The notes beneath the pieces are model-generated. The model was not told the origin of the DNA and ran no database searches. It worked only from the letters and a program-made list of their open reading frames with translations. 50,534 nt of DNA from Lysobacterales bacterium (GTDB taxonomy: Bacteria; Pseudomonadota; Gammaproteobacteria; Xanthomonadales; SZUA-5): positions 1 to 50,534 of the forward strand of contig JALHRS010000040.1 of NCBI GenBank assembly GCA_022841325.1. The letters run 5' to 3'. Shown piece after piece: positions 22,540 to 29,683 of this stretch. A program made the translations under genes and the position numbers. Every line of letters begins with the position of its first letter. Position 1 is the first letter of the stretch.

Positions 22540-22579
22540 CTCGTTTGGACGGACAACGCGCCTGTTCGAGCAGGGATTT

Positions 22580-22623
22580 GCCCGCAATGAACCCAGCCAC
22601 ACGCGAACTGTTCGCTTCGACCA
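22580..22623 (+). repeat. 44-bp direct repeat, copy 1
   Basis: Identical to 23580-23623 at 43 of 44 bases (starting CCCGCAATGAACCC, ending GAACTGTTCGCTTCGACC). The two copies are exactly 1000 bases apart and flank the DUF11/IPTL-CTERM gene. Confidence 0.85.
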
Positions 22624-22828
22624 CCCGTGCTGGGTGCGACAGCCTGACGAATGCGCAGGGCGCAAATCGACATTCGTTGCTGACCATGTTCGTTTGGCGG
22701 TCGACGCAGCGTTTTACAGACAAGCAAAGCCAAGCCAAGGCCGCAGGGCAAGCCCTGCGTTACATCGCCCGGTTTCGAGAGGGGCCCGGCGCAAGAAGTG
22801 CACGGTGGACGATCAAGGGACGGATCGC

Positions 22829-23446
22829 TTGAACAAGCTGAAATTTTTCGGAGTCGCGGCAACTCTGGGTCTTGCACTGCCCTGTTGGGCAGCGTCCGGG
22901 AATGCGGGCGTCGTGCCGCCAGGCGCAATTTCCGATCTGGCGATCACGCTGACCGCGTCGCCCAACCCGGTTCGGGTCGGGTCGTTACTGACCTACACGG
23001 CAGTGCTGACCAATCTCGGGCCGAGTCCCGCTGCGGAGGTGTATATCGCGATGCCGTTGCCGGCCGGCACGACGCTGGTGTCTGCCGAACTCGATACACT
23101 GAGTGGCGCGCGCGCCTGCAATCTGGCCGCTGGCGTCGTCCAATGCTTCTCGTTTTTCGGTGTCGGTGCGACGACGGCCGCAACGCCGCGCACCGCAACG
23201 ATCGTGGTGTCCGTGTCCAGTGTAGATACTGCGGCCATCACGGCGTCGGCGTCGGCGGAGCTGGCAATTCTGTTCATACCGCCAATACCACAGCCAGATC
23301 CCGACTTATCGAATAATACGGCGACGATTACGACGACCGTCGGCACAACCACCGCCAATGTGCCGAGTCTCGGTCGATCTGGCTTGGTCCTGATCGCGCT
23401 CCTGTTTGGATTGATCGGCCTGGCAGGCGTACAACGTCCGACGTGA
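22829..23446 (+). CDS. Secreted DUF11-repeat protein with IPTL-CTERM sorting tail
   Basis: A 205-residue exported protein. I place the start at TTG 22829, because AAGGGA lies nine bases upstream and the protein then opens with a clean signal peptide (NKLKFFGVAATLGLALPCWA). Residues about 30-165 form one DUF11-type immunoglobulin-like domain (SDLAITLTASPNPVRVGSLL, TYTAVLTNLGPSPAAEVYIA). The C-terminus is V-P-S-L-G-R-S-G-L-V followed by a hydrophobic helix and a short basic end (GVQR), the pattern of IPTL-CTERM tails recognised by exosortase/rhombosortase-like sorting systems. It is therefore probably anchored or processed at the envelope. It is alone in its strand block and flanked by 44-bp direct repeats. 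Confidence 0.75.
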   Translation: MNKLKFFGVAATLGLALPCWAASGNAGVVPPGAISDLAITLTASPNPVRVGSLLTYTAVLTNLGPSPAAEVYIAMPLPAGTTLVSAELDTLSGARACNLAAGVVQCFSFFGVGATTAATPRTATIVVSVSSVDTAAITASASAELAILFIPPIPQPDPDLSNNTATITTTVGTTTANVPSLGRSGLVLIALLFGLIGLAGVQRPT

Positions 23447-24448
23447 CCCGTGCGAACATGGTTCATCGAGCACCCGCCAGGCGTGCCGGGTGCTTGACAA
23501 GCCAACCAGACAATAAGCACCACCATGAGCAACGACGCGATCACCAGCATCACCCCGAAGACGCTGGCCGAGGCGCAGTGCCCGCAATGAACCCATCCAC
23601 ACGCGAACTGTTCGCTTCGACCATGGGTCGCGCGAACGCCCGGGAGCGAACGGCGCGCTTGGACTATTTCGCCTACCTCACGAAGAAGGGTGACAAAACC
23701 GACACCCTCGATCTCATGCCGTCAAGCGTCTCGCGCGCGTGTCTCTACTGCGTCGTTCCGGGGCGCGGTGGCGCTCGCGGGGCCCTTTGCACCCACGCCG
23801 CGCCCCTCGCCAGCTGGCTTCCTGACGTTTGCGCCATTTCGCGGGCGAGCGGCGACGTCGACGCGATGTTGAAGTCGATTCGCGTCGGTAGGTTTCGGCT
23901 TACCAGACCAGGTTCTGGTTCTGGTTCTCGTAGTCGGAGGGGCCTAACCGCAATCGGTGAAGATCAAGAGCCAAGAGCCGGGCGATTTGAGGCTGACGCG
24001 CCACTATGAGGGCGAGAGCGCCGCTGGATTGCTGTTGATCAAGCAGGCGCTGCAGCTGGCGCCGGGGCATCACGGGCTGCTGCAGAATCACGAGTTGCTA
24101 TCGGCCGCGTGCCGGGTGTCAACGGTCTCCAGCTGAGGCTCGAGGGCTCCCCGAATGCGCACATACCACCGCATGGCTGCCGGACGGCCGGAAATACACG
24201 CGAAAACTGGCTTCACGCTGGCTGCAGCGGTCGTCATGTCTGCACACGCGCAGGCGTCCGTGATCGTGGATGTCGATGGAACGACCCTGGTCAGCGTCGA
24301 ACGCGGCCGCCCAGCCACCGCGTTGCTCACCGCCCCCGAATGGAATGTCGAGCCTGGCCGAGAAATCTCGTTTAGTGCATCAAGACCGAAGCGCCTTCCT
24401 GTAAGAGCTCGTCAGCGCCATGGAGTCGCGTCAGCCAGATCGGCCGTG
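23447..24448. other. Decayed intergenic region with repeat and gene scraps
   Basis: About 1 kb without a gene I can support. Contents seen: a mini-frame MSNDAITSITPKTLAEAQ (ATG 23525, stop 23588-23590) that runs straight into the second 44-bp repeat (23580-23623); three GGTTCT units near 23912-23931; and a frame from about 23957 reading SAAGLLLIKQALQLAPGHHG that looks like a coding scrap. The frames here change often and none has start, Shine-Dalgarno sequence and family match together. It looks like a graveyard of insertions. Confidence 0.5.
23580..23623 (+). repeat. 44-bp direct repeat, copy 2
   Basis: Second copy of the repeat at 22580-22623, one mismatch (AGCC to ATCC), exactly 1000 bases downstream in the same orientation. 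Recombination between the two would delete the DUF11/IPTL gene. Confidence 0.85.
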
Positions 24449-25234
24449 ATGGGTCTGGTCAGCATTTTCCTTATCGAGATCATCAGCATGACAACCTGCG
24501 AAACTGCGCAAGCCAAGGCTCCATCCGGTGAGATGGACCCGGTGGCCATCACTGAAGCCGCGGCGATCGAGCGTTTCAATCTGCGGATCCGCCTGGAAAG
24601 ATACGACTACGGTGTCGGTGTACGCGAGGTCAGTCCCAATCACCGGGTTGAAGTGATCGAAGGTGACCTGCATGTTGCTGGCGACCTGCTGCTCGATGAG
24701 TTGGCGGCGCGTTTGCGTGTCGAGAAAATTCGGGCGCGCAGTGCGGGTGATCGCATCGCCACGACGTTGAGCGGCAGTGTCGGGCTGGTGGTTACCGGAA
24801 ACCTCCATGTCGATGGCGCCATCATCAATGCCAGCCTCGACGAAGGCCCGTTCCTGTTGGTGCTGGGAGAAACTCGGGCGCGGGCGCTCTATGCCGGCGG
24901 TGCGGAAATCAGATTCGAGAAGCGCGCGCATTTCGAAGATGCGGTCATCGGCGTCTACAACGACGGGATTCTGCGCTTCATCGACGGTCTGGACGCGCCG
25001 ATGCTGCTGAACTTCGACCACGACACGGTTGTTCGAGGCGCGGTGCAGCCGCCATTTTTTGACGACGATGCGGACGATGGTCTGGATATGGAGGACGGAT
25101 TGTCGCTGCTCGATCCAGAGATTGTAGTGGGTGATGCGAGCGAATTCGATGCCAGCGTCCAGTTGCTGCCGCGCATACGCCGCGGTCAGCGTTTGATCCA
25201 CGGGGTCGCGATGAGTGGTGATGTTGACGACTGA
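24449..25234 (+). CDS. Beta-helix (polymer-forming-like) protein of unknown role
   Basis: About 261 residues. The central part is a run of short parallel-strand repeats, for example VIEGDLHVAGDLLLDEL, GLVVTGNLHVDGAIIN, FLLVLGETRARALYAGG and VIGVYNDGILRF. This is the style of bactofilin-like (polymer-forming) right-handed beta-helix domains, often found in proteins near contact-dependent toxins or in cytoplasmic scaffolds. The C-terminal 60 residues are acidic (FFDDDADDGLDMEDGLSLLD). Start choice is uncertain: ATG 24449 gives a weak signal-like segment, ATG 24488 and ATG 24533 are also in frame, and none has a strong Shine-Dalgarno sequence. The same frame is open upstream to 24155. It precedes the DUF3396 gene on the same strand by about 270 bases. 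Confidence 0.55.
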   Translation: MGLVSIFLIEIISMTTCETAQAKAPSGEMDPVAITEAAAIERFNLRIRLERYDYGVGVREVSPNHRVEVIEGDLHVAGDLLLDELAARLRVEKIRARSAGDRIATTLSGSVGLVVTGNLHVDGAIINASLDEGPFLLVLGETRARALYAGGAEIRFEKRAHFEDAVIGVYNDGILRFIDGLDAPMLLNFDHDTVVRGAVQPPFFDDDADDGLDMEDGLSLLDPEIVVGDASEFDASVQLLPRIRRGQRLIHGVAMSGDVDD

Positions 25235-25266
25235 GCCCGGGTCACGTCGGTTGCTGGCCGCATGGA

Positions 25267-25476
25267 TTGTGGCAGCTGCGTTCCTGGGTAGGTCTGCGTC
25301 GGTGGCAGCAAGACGACCCGTGGAATCATCTTGCCTTGGCGCACGACGACGGTCGCATGACCATCCACGGTCACATGCGCTCAACGGGGCTTCAACCGCG
25401 ACGCGCTGAAGAAGAACGACCCCGGCCGCATCGCCGAAGAGGCGGCTGCGACCTTGATCACCCAACGTGACTGCTG
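25267..25476 (+). pseudogene. Degenerate coding scrap upstream of the DUF3396 gene
   Basis: Two frames with protein-like sequence follow one another on the plus strand: GLRRWQQDDPWNHLALAHDD then GRMTIHGHMRSTG (to about 25386), and after a frame change FNRDALKKNDPGRIAEEAAA then TLITQRDC with a stop near 25476. Together they look like the end of one protein broken by a frameshift, 25 bases before the next start. I recognise no family. As a neighbour of an immunity-type gene it could be the tail of a toxin or a second immunity gene, but nothing shows this. Confidence 0.35.
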
Positions 25477-25501
25477 AGTCGCGCTGATTGGAGGCGCCGT
25501 G

Positions 25502-26434
25502 ATGTTCCCCGAACCGTTGCGCCAGCAGCTGACCCACCGGGTGACCATTGCAAGCAGCGCAGAGACCTACGTTGTCGTCCGCCCCGGCCTCGCCCTCGCG
25601 ATGTACTACGCCGATCCGCTCCACAAGATGGCCGACGCGGTGCGGCGAATGGCCGACGCCTACCTGGAGCTCGTCCCCCCGAACGTGATCACCGCACTGT
25701 GCGGTATGGACACCTGGGGTCCGTACAGCCGGCGAGGCCTGGAGAGCAAGCTCAAGAAGCTTCAGAGCAAGGTGGTGAACTACACAAACATCGATATGAG
25801 CTCGGGCTCGCTGCTCGCGAGCGAGGGCGCCTATGGCTGGCACTTGAACGGCGGGAACCTCTCCAACCCGGAGCTACGGCCGGACGACACCAACGTTGTG
25901 TATCACGAGCTCCCGCCCGAGGAGATCGATCGGGTGGGGGTGGATCGCCTCGTGGAATGGGCGATCCGCGTTGCCGAAATCCACCCGTTCGAGACCGGCC
26001 AGCTCGGCTATTCCTTCAACCAGCTCCAGCGCACGTGGACGGCACAGGCCGACGAGTTCGTGGGCGAGGTCGCCATGCGCTTTCGTGGATTCGACATCCT
26101 CGAACCGGGGCTCGCCCGCGCGGCGCGGGGTATGGTGCCCAATTGCGCCTGGCTCAATTTTCTCGGAGAGAGGGTGATCGACAAGCTCGGTGGCGACAGC
26201 GCCATCATTGCGGCGCTCTCGCCGGCGGTGACGGTGCGCCGCATCTCGGGCGGGTTGCTCCTCCAGGCGGGCGAGCGGCCTCCGATCGGCGACAGCAACG
26301 GGCAGGCGCTCGATCTCGACCCGGTCCGCGAGGTGGCGCGCCTCACGAAGCCGCTGCGAATCGCCAGGAAGGTCCTCTTCTACGGGACCGAGGAGTTCCG
26401 GAATGGCTGGGTTCACCGCTTCGATGAGCGATGA
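25502..26434 (+). CDS. DUF3396 / type VI immunity-family protein
   Basis: A 310-residue protein without signal peptide. ATG 25502 has GGAGG seven bases upstream; a GTG one codon earlier is possible. The middle (about 100-240) shows the layout of DUF3396 proteins, which are annotated as immunity proteins of type VI effectors: GSLLASEGAYGWHLNGGNLS, WAIRVAEIHPFETGQLGYSF, VAMRFRGFDILEPGL and NCAWLNFLGERVIDKLGG. Immunity genes normally follow their toxin gene; none is visible within several kilobases, only the degenerate scrap at 25267-25476. Codon use here is noticeably richer in GAG/CTC-type codons than the neighbours, which hints at transfer, possibly from a high-GC donor. Confidence 0.7.
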   Translation: MFPEPLRQQLTHRVTIASSAETYVVVRPGLALAMYYADPLHKMADAVRRMADAYLELVPPNVITALCGMDTWGPYSRRGLESKLKKLQSKVVNYTNIDMSSGSLLASEGAYGWHLNGGNLSNPELRPDDTNVVYHELPPEEIDRVGVDRLVEWAIRVAEIHPFETGQLGYSFNQLQRTWTAQADEFVGEVAMRFRGFDILEPGLARAARGMVPNCAWLNFLGERVIDKLGGDSAIIAALSPAVTVRRISGGLLLQAGERPPIGDSNGQALDLDPVREVARLTKPLRIARKVLFYGTEEFRNGWVHRFDER

Positions 26435-26515
26435 CGGGCGTGGGAAACGGCAACTCCCACTGCCGCAACCTGCCCGCGCGGCGCCGTACGCGAGGCTGAC
26501 AAAGCTGGCGGCGCG

Positions 26516-26644
26516 CTCGATCGCGACCTTGATCTGGTGATTCGGCGCGCGATGGAAAAGGACCTGCGCGACCGTTATCGCAGCGTCATGGAACTGGTGG
26601 TCGATGTGCAATCGATCCGTGCCGATTTGCCGCTACGCGGATAG
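26516..26644 (+). pseudogene. Ser/Thr kinase remnant (C-lobe end of a kinase domain)
   Basis: The plus-strand frame reads LDRDLDLVIRRAMEKDLRDR, then YRSVMELVVDVQSIRADLPL, and ends at TAG 26642-26644. This matches the end of the kinase domain of the gene at 19274-21838 (LDRDLDRVIARAMEKDPRDR, YRSAIELAADVQAVRSGAP) at most positions. Similarity may extend upstream to about 26490 (READKAGG against REAGRTQR). There is no start codon, no ATP-binding lobe and no TPR part. It is a leftover of a third sigma/kinase-type locus, in opposite orientation to the intact ones. Confidence 0.85.
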
Positions 26645-26650
26645 CTGACT

Positions 26651-27628
26651 TCACCGAGAGATGGCGTCCAGCAGGCGGCGAACCTCGGCCAGATCCGTCG
26701 GACGATAGTTGATGCGGTCGCCAACGGGAAATGAAAAGCGGTGGCCTGAAATGGCGACGACAAGATTTACGGCGGCGTCGCACGCACGCAAATACTCGGG
26801 GCCGGGCAGTCCATCGACACCGACGCGAAGAACGGGACCCAGGTCATCAAGCCAGGGAGCCAGCGCTGGCAACAGCCAGGACTCGCCGAGATAGGTCGCG
26901 TGCTGGACGAATCGCACGCGGTCGCGACCGCGCGACGCTTGCAGCGCATCGATGAAGCGACGTCGAACGCTCTCATCTCCGAGCTTTGCCAGCGCAACCA
27001 CCAATCCCTCTTGCGCGAGTGGATCCGCCTCACTCTGGAGTTGCCTCGTCAGGGCGGCGGATGCGAACGTTGATGGACCCAGCCGGCCCAGCATGAGCGC
27101 CACATTGTGGCGAACAAGCGGCTCCCGGCTGCGAACATAGGTGTCAAGCAAAGCGGGGATCAGCACCGGGTCGGGGCGCTTTTGCAGGGCGCGCATGGCC
27201 ACTCCGCGCACCATCGTTTCCGGATCCAGCAAGGCCGCGACAAAGACCGGGTTGATGACCGAATCGCCTACCTCGTCGAGTCCATAGAGCGCAATTTCCC
27301 GGACTTCGCTTTCGGCGTGTGCGGCGAGCAACAGTAGCTCTGGCACGGCCGCCGCCCCCTGCTCGCGCGCCCTGACGATAGCCACCCTTTCCTTCTTCAG
27401 AGCAAGCCTGGTGATTTCGCCCATGTCATGACCGGTCTTTCTTGCAGTTGCAGAACCACGATCTGAACGAGGTGGCCGCAGACGTGGCAATGCGGCGTCC
27501 GGGTCCAGGAAATGGCCGTGACTGGCCGCCGGCCGTGTGACGGCCACGGCCAGATCGGCTGCCGCTACGCAAGAAGAACTGACTCCCATGTGTAGCGACA
27601 CGGCCGCCGCCGCAGACCAGGCCCGCAT
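26651..27628 (-). CDS. HEAT-repeat protein, probably exported
   Basis: A 325-residue protein. ATG 27626-27628 is chosen because GGAGGAG lies eight bases upstream; it gives a signal-like start (MRAWSAAAAVSLHMGVSSSC). ATG 27422-27424 (MGEITRLALKKERVAIVRAR) is a shorter alternative with no ribosome site. From residue 70 onward the protein is a row of HEAT-like helical pairs: VPELLLLAAHAESEVREIAL, VINPVFVAALLDPETMVRGV, LIPALLDTYVRSREPLVRHN, ALTRQLQSEADPLAQEGLVV. HEAT arrays bind other proteins; no partner or enzymatic domain is seen. The last 40 residues (FPVGDRINYRPTDLAEVRRL) fall outside the repeats. It converges on the kinase remnant, seven bases away. Confidence 0.65.
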   Translation of the reverse strand: MRAWSAAAAVSLHMGVSSSCVAAADLAVAVTRPAASHGHFLDPDAALPRLRPPRSDRGSATARKTGHDMGEITRLALKKERVAIVRAREQGAAAVPELLLLAAHAESEVREIALYGLDEVGDSVINPVFVAALLDPETMVRGVAMRALQKRPDPVLIPALLDTYVRSREPLVRHNVALMLGRLGPSTFASAALTRQLQSEADPLAQEGLVVALAKLGDESVRRRFIDALQASRGRDRVRFVQHATYLGESWLLPALAPWLDDLGPVLRVGVDGLPGPEYLRACDAAVNLVVAISGHRFSFPVGDRINYRPTDLAEVRRLLDAISR

Positions 27629-27930
27629 TCTCACGGCTCCTCCCTGGATGCGAAACAAACTCACGCGATGGCCCCACGCCGTTCCACGTCACCCACCATC
27701 CAGCCCGACGCCCGCGCCGGACATCCGCGATTGGGGCTAGGGTCGTGGCGTGCATGGGCATCCTCGCGTTCTGATCCGTCTATCGATAAGGCATGACCTG
27801 CCTGGACATGCATCCACCGCCGGGCGACGGGTGCAGGCCTGCGACCGGCCGTGGGCGCTGAGCGCGCACTCGCAGCGTTGACCTTGAACCATCGCGCGCA
27901 CCTCGCCGCGCTCGCGATGAAAGTCCTGGT

Positions 27931-27982
27931 TCAGTGAAGACTGGTGCGCTCACCCGACGGGAGCATGTCCAGGCGGAACGGC
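27931..27982. repeat. 52-bp dispersed repeat, copy B
   Basis: Direct copy of 22462-22513 (47 of 52 bases). It lies in the 400-base gap 27629-28029, in which I see no other supported feature apart from weak coding-like sequence in several frames. Confidence 0.8.
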
Positions 27983-28029
27983 GTTTTTCGTGTTGATGGG
28001 CTACCAGCGTGTGTGGAAGGAGTGTGCCC

Positions 28030-28224
28030 TTGATCGCCTCAGGCGTGGACAAAACTGTCGGCGGCCCGTTCGATCCAGATGTCCAGCTGCACGATCTCGA
28101 GTTCATCGATTGCGCGGTGCGCAGGGCAGGGCGCTTGCTGGCAGCGAAAGACCCTGTGCTGCGGATGGCCGGGAGCCGACACGCGGCGTATTTTGATGGC
28201 AAGAGCTGGGCGAGGATCCTGTGA
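28030..28224 (+). CDS. Small protein of unknown function, first of a three-gene unit
   Basis: A 64-residue frame that starts best at TTG 28030, because AGGAG lies seven bases upstream; an in-frame GTG at 28024 or 28009 would leave no room for it. The sequence (GVDKTVGGPFDPDVQLHDLE, FIDCAVRRAGRLLAAKDPVL, AAYFDGKSWARIL) looks like genuine coding sequence with alternating acidic and hydrophobic residues, but I recognise no family. Its stop codon overlaps the GTG start of the following membrane-protein gene by 3-4 bases, which supports translation of both. It could also be the C-terminal remainder of a longer gene cut at the dispersed repeat just upstream. Confidence 0.45.
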   Translation: MIASGVDKTVGGPFDPDVQLHDLEFIDCAVRRAGRLLAAKDPVLRMAGSRHAAYFDGKSWARIL

Positions 28225-28574
28225 ACAGCGTGCGCGAGAACCGGATGATGAAAGGCCGTGATCAAGTCATGAAGCACTTCCCGAACGGCCTATTGGTGGC
28301 GACGATCATGGCGGCTTGCCTGCCCCCACTTCTGTTGATCCCGATGATCTACCGGCTGCCAGGCGCGCAATTGTTCAAGGATGCTTTTGAAGCCTGCATG
28401 TGGCTTTCTCCCGCCGTGGGCGCTCTTGCACTCGTCGCGATATTGCATCGGGTCTGGACAGGCGCTGCATCATTTCGAGTCCGTAGAACCTCCATCACTG
28501 CCGCGCTTGCCTGTCTCGACCTGCTGACGCCGCCATTCTTCTATGTCCTGCTTGCTGCAATTGCCGGTCGTTGA
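28221..28574 (+). CDS. Small membrane protein, unknown function
   Basis: Up to 117 residues from GTG 28221; ATG codons at 28245, 28248 and 28269 are in frame and the last would give MKHFPNGLLVATIMAACLPP as a typical start. Three membrane segments are visible: LLVATIMAACLPPLLLIPMI, WLSPAVGALALVAIL, and ACLDLLTPPFFYVLLAAIAG. No family recognised. It overlaps the small upstream gene by four bases and is followed at about 110 bases by a second membrane-protein gene, so the three probably form one transcript. Confidence 0.6.
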   Translation: MNSVRENRMMKGRDQVMKHFPNGLLVATIMAACLPPLLLIPMIYRLPGAQLFKDAFEACMWLSPAVGALALVAILHRVWTGAASFRVRRTSITAALACLDLLTPPFFYVLLAAIAGR

Positions 28575-28686
28575 CGGCCGCTGGCGACACCGGCGCGACG
28601 GCTGGGGCAGGCGTTGCGTCGGGGCGCTTGCTGCCTGCGGTTGCTCCCAGCCGGTTGCAGCGAGCGGTGCGCCCGGTGCGGAGGGC

Positions 28687-29562
28687 ATGGTGCTCGCGGT
28701 GTTCCTGCTTCCGGTAGCGATCTATTTCGCTGCAGTGGCGGTGCTGTTGCTTTTTCGCGTGTTCAGACGACGCGGGTGGGTGATCGCAAATACCATCTGC
28801 AGCATGCTGGCCATCGCCTTGACCTGGGTGGCGTTGATGTCAGTCCAGATACCGCCAGGCTCCGGCAGCAGCGCCTTTCTGCTGGGTGTCGCGGCCGTGC
28901 TGGCTTTCGGGGTCATCGCGCCGTGGCTGCAATACCGCGCAGCGCGCGAGCGATGGCGGGCGCTCTCGGCCCTGGTCCTGGTGCTGGCGGCGCTGGAATT
29001 GTGCCTGCCGTTGGCGGCATGGGTCGCGCATTCGTCCCAGCAGGCGCAGTTCGCTCAGGCGCGCAGAGAAATCGAGCGCCGCGGCCGCGAGGCACGCAGC
29101 GGAGATCTTGCCGCCACCGTCGGTGGGCGGTCGACCGGCGAGTTGTGCACCTTTGAGTTCCGCGACTTCATGGCGGCACTGCCGTATTCACCGCTCTTGC
29201 GCGACGCGACCCCGCTGAACGAGGACGACCGTGCAGCCGCCGAACGTCTGCTGGCAGATCGCGAAACCTACTCCAGCGCGCTGCACGCAAAGCTGGTCTG
29301 GGACGACCACGCCGACGATTCTGTCGACGTGCTGCTCGCAGACCCGGCTGCGCCTGCGCTGCGTTACCGGTTGCTCGAGATGCTCGAACGCCATGCCGCA
29401 ACGCGCTATTGCGGCGATGCTGACGCCAATGAAGCATTGCGCGAAGGCGTGCGCGCATGGTTTGCGGAGCGAGATTCCGTTTCGCCGGCTGATCGTGCTG
29501 CCCTCATAGCACGCGTCGACGCGCTGTGCACGGCGGACGCGGGCGCCATGCAGCAGCCCTGA
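28687..29562 (+). CDS. Polytopic membrane protein with soluble C-terminal domain
   Basis: A 291-residue protein. ATG 28687 follows a GGAGG-like sequence and starts directly with a membrane helix (MVLAVFLLPVAIYFAAVAVL). Four spans are seen in the first 130 residues: the start helix, ANTICSMLAIALTWVALM, AFLLGVAAVLAFGVIAPWL and ALSALVLVLAALELCLPLAA. After a basic heptad-rich stretch (QARREIERRGREARSGDLAA) comes a soluble acidic domain of about 140 residues (LLRDATPLNEDDRAAAERLL, LVWDDHADDSVDVLLADPAA). No known family. It follows two small genes on the same strand and converges with the M36 peptidase gene. Confidence 0.65.
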   Translation: MVLAVFLLPVAIYFAAVAVLLLFRVFRRRGWVIANTICSMLAIALTWVALMSVQIPPGSGSSAFLLGVAAVLAFGVIAPWLQYRAARERWRALSALVLVLAALELCLPLAAWVAHSSQQAQFAQARREIERRGREARSGDLAATVGGRSTGELCTFEFRDFMAALPYSPLLRDATPLNEDDRAAAERLLADRETYSSALHAKLVWDDHADDSVDVLLADPAAPALRYRLLEMLERHAATRYCGDADANEALREGVRAWFAERDSVSPADRAALIARVDALCTADAGAMQQP

Positions 29563-29683
29563 AATCAGGTGCTGACCCTTCAGCTTTCCGGCAGTTCCCT
29601 CGGTCATGGCCGGCTCGAAGCCGGCTTCATCGGAGCGCTCCGACGGCATCCCCACCCGTTGGCGATTGGCTGCGCCAAGCGGC

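Noticed and set aside
23525..23590. Start of a RecT/Bet-type phage recombinase (MSNDAITSITPKTLAEA)
   Set aside because: Only about 18 residues of loose similarity; too little for a call.
24431..25843. Minus-strand frame of 470 codons over the beta-helix and DUF3396 genes
   Set aside because: It crosses two plus-strand genes and matches nothing; high-GC antisense openness explains it.
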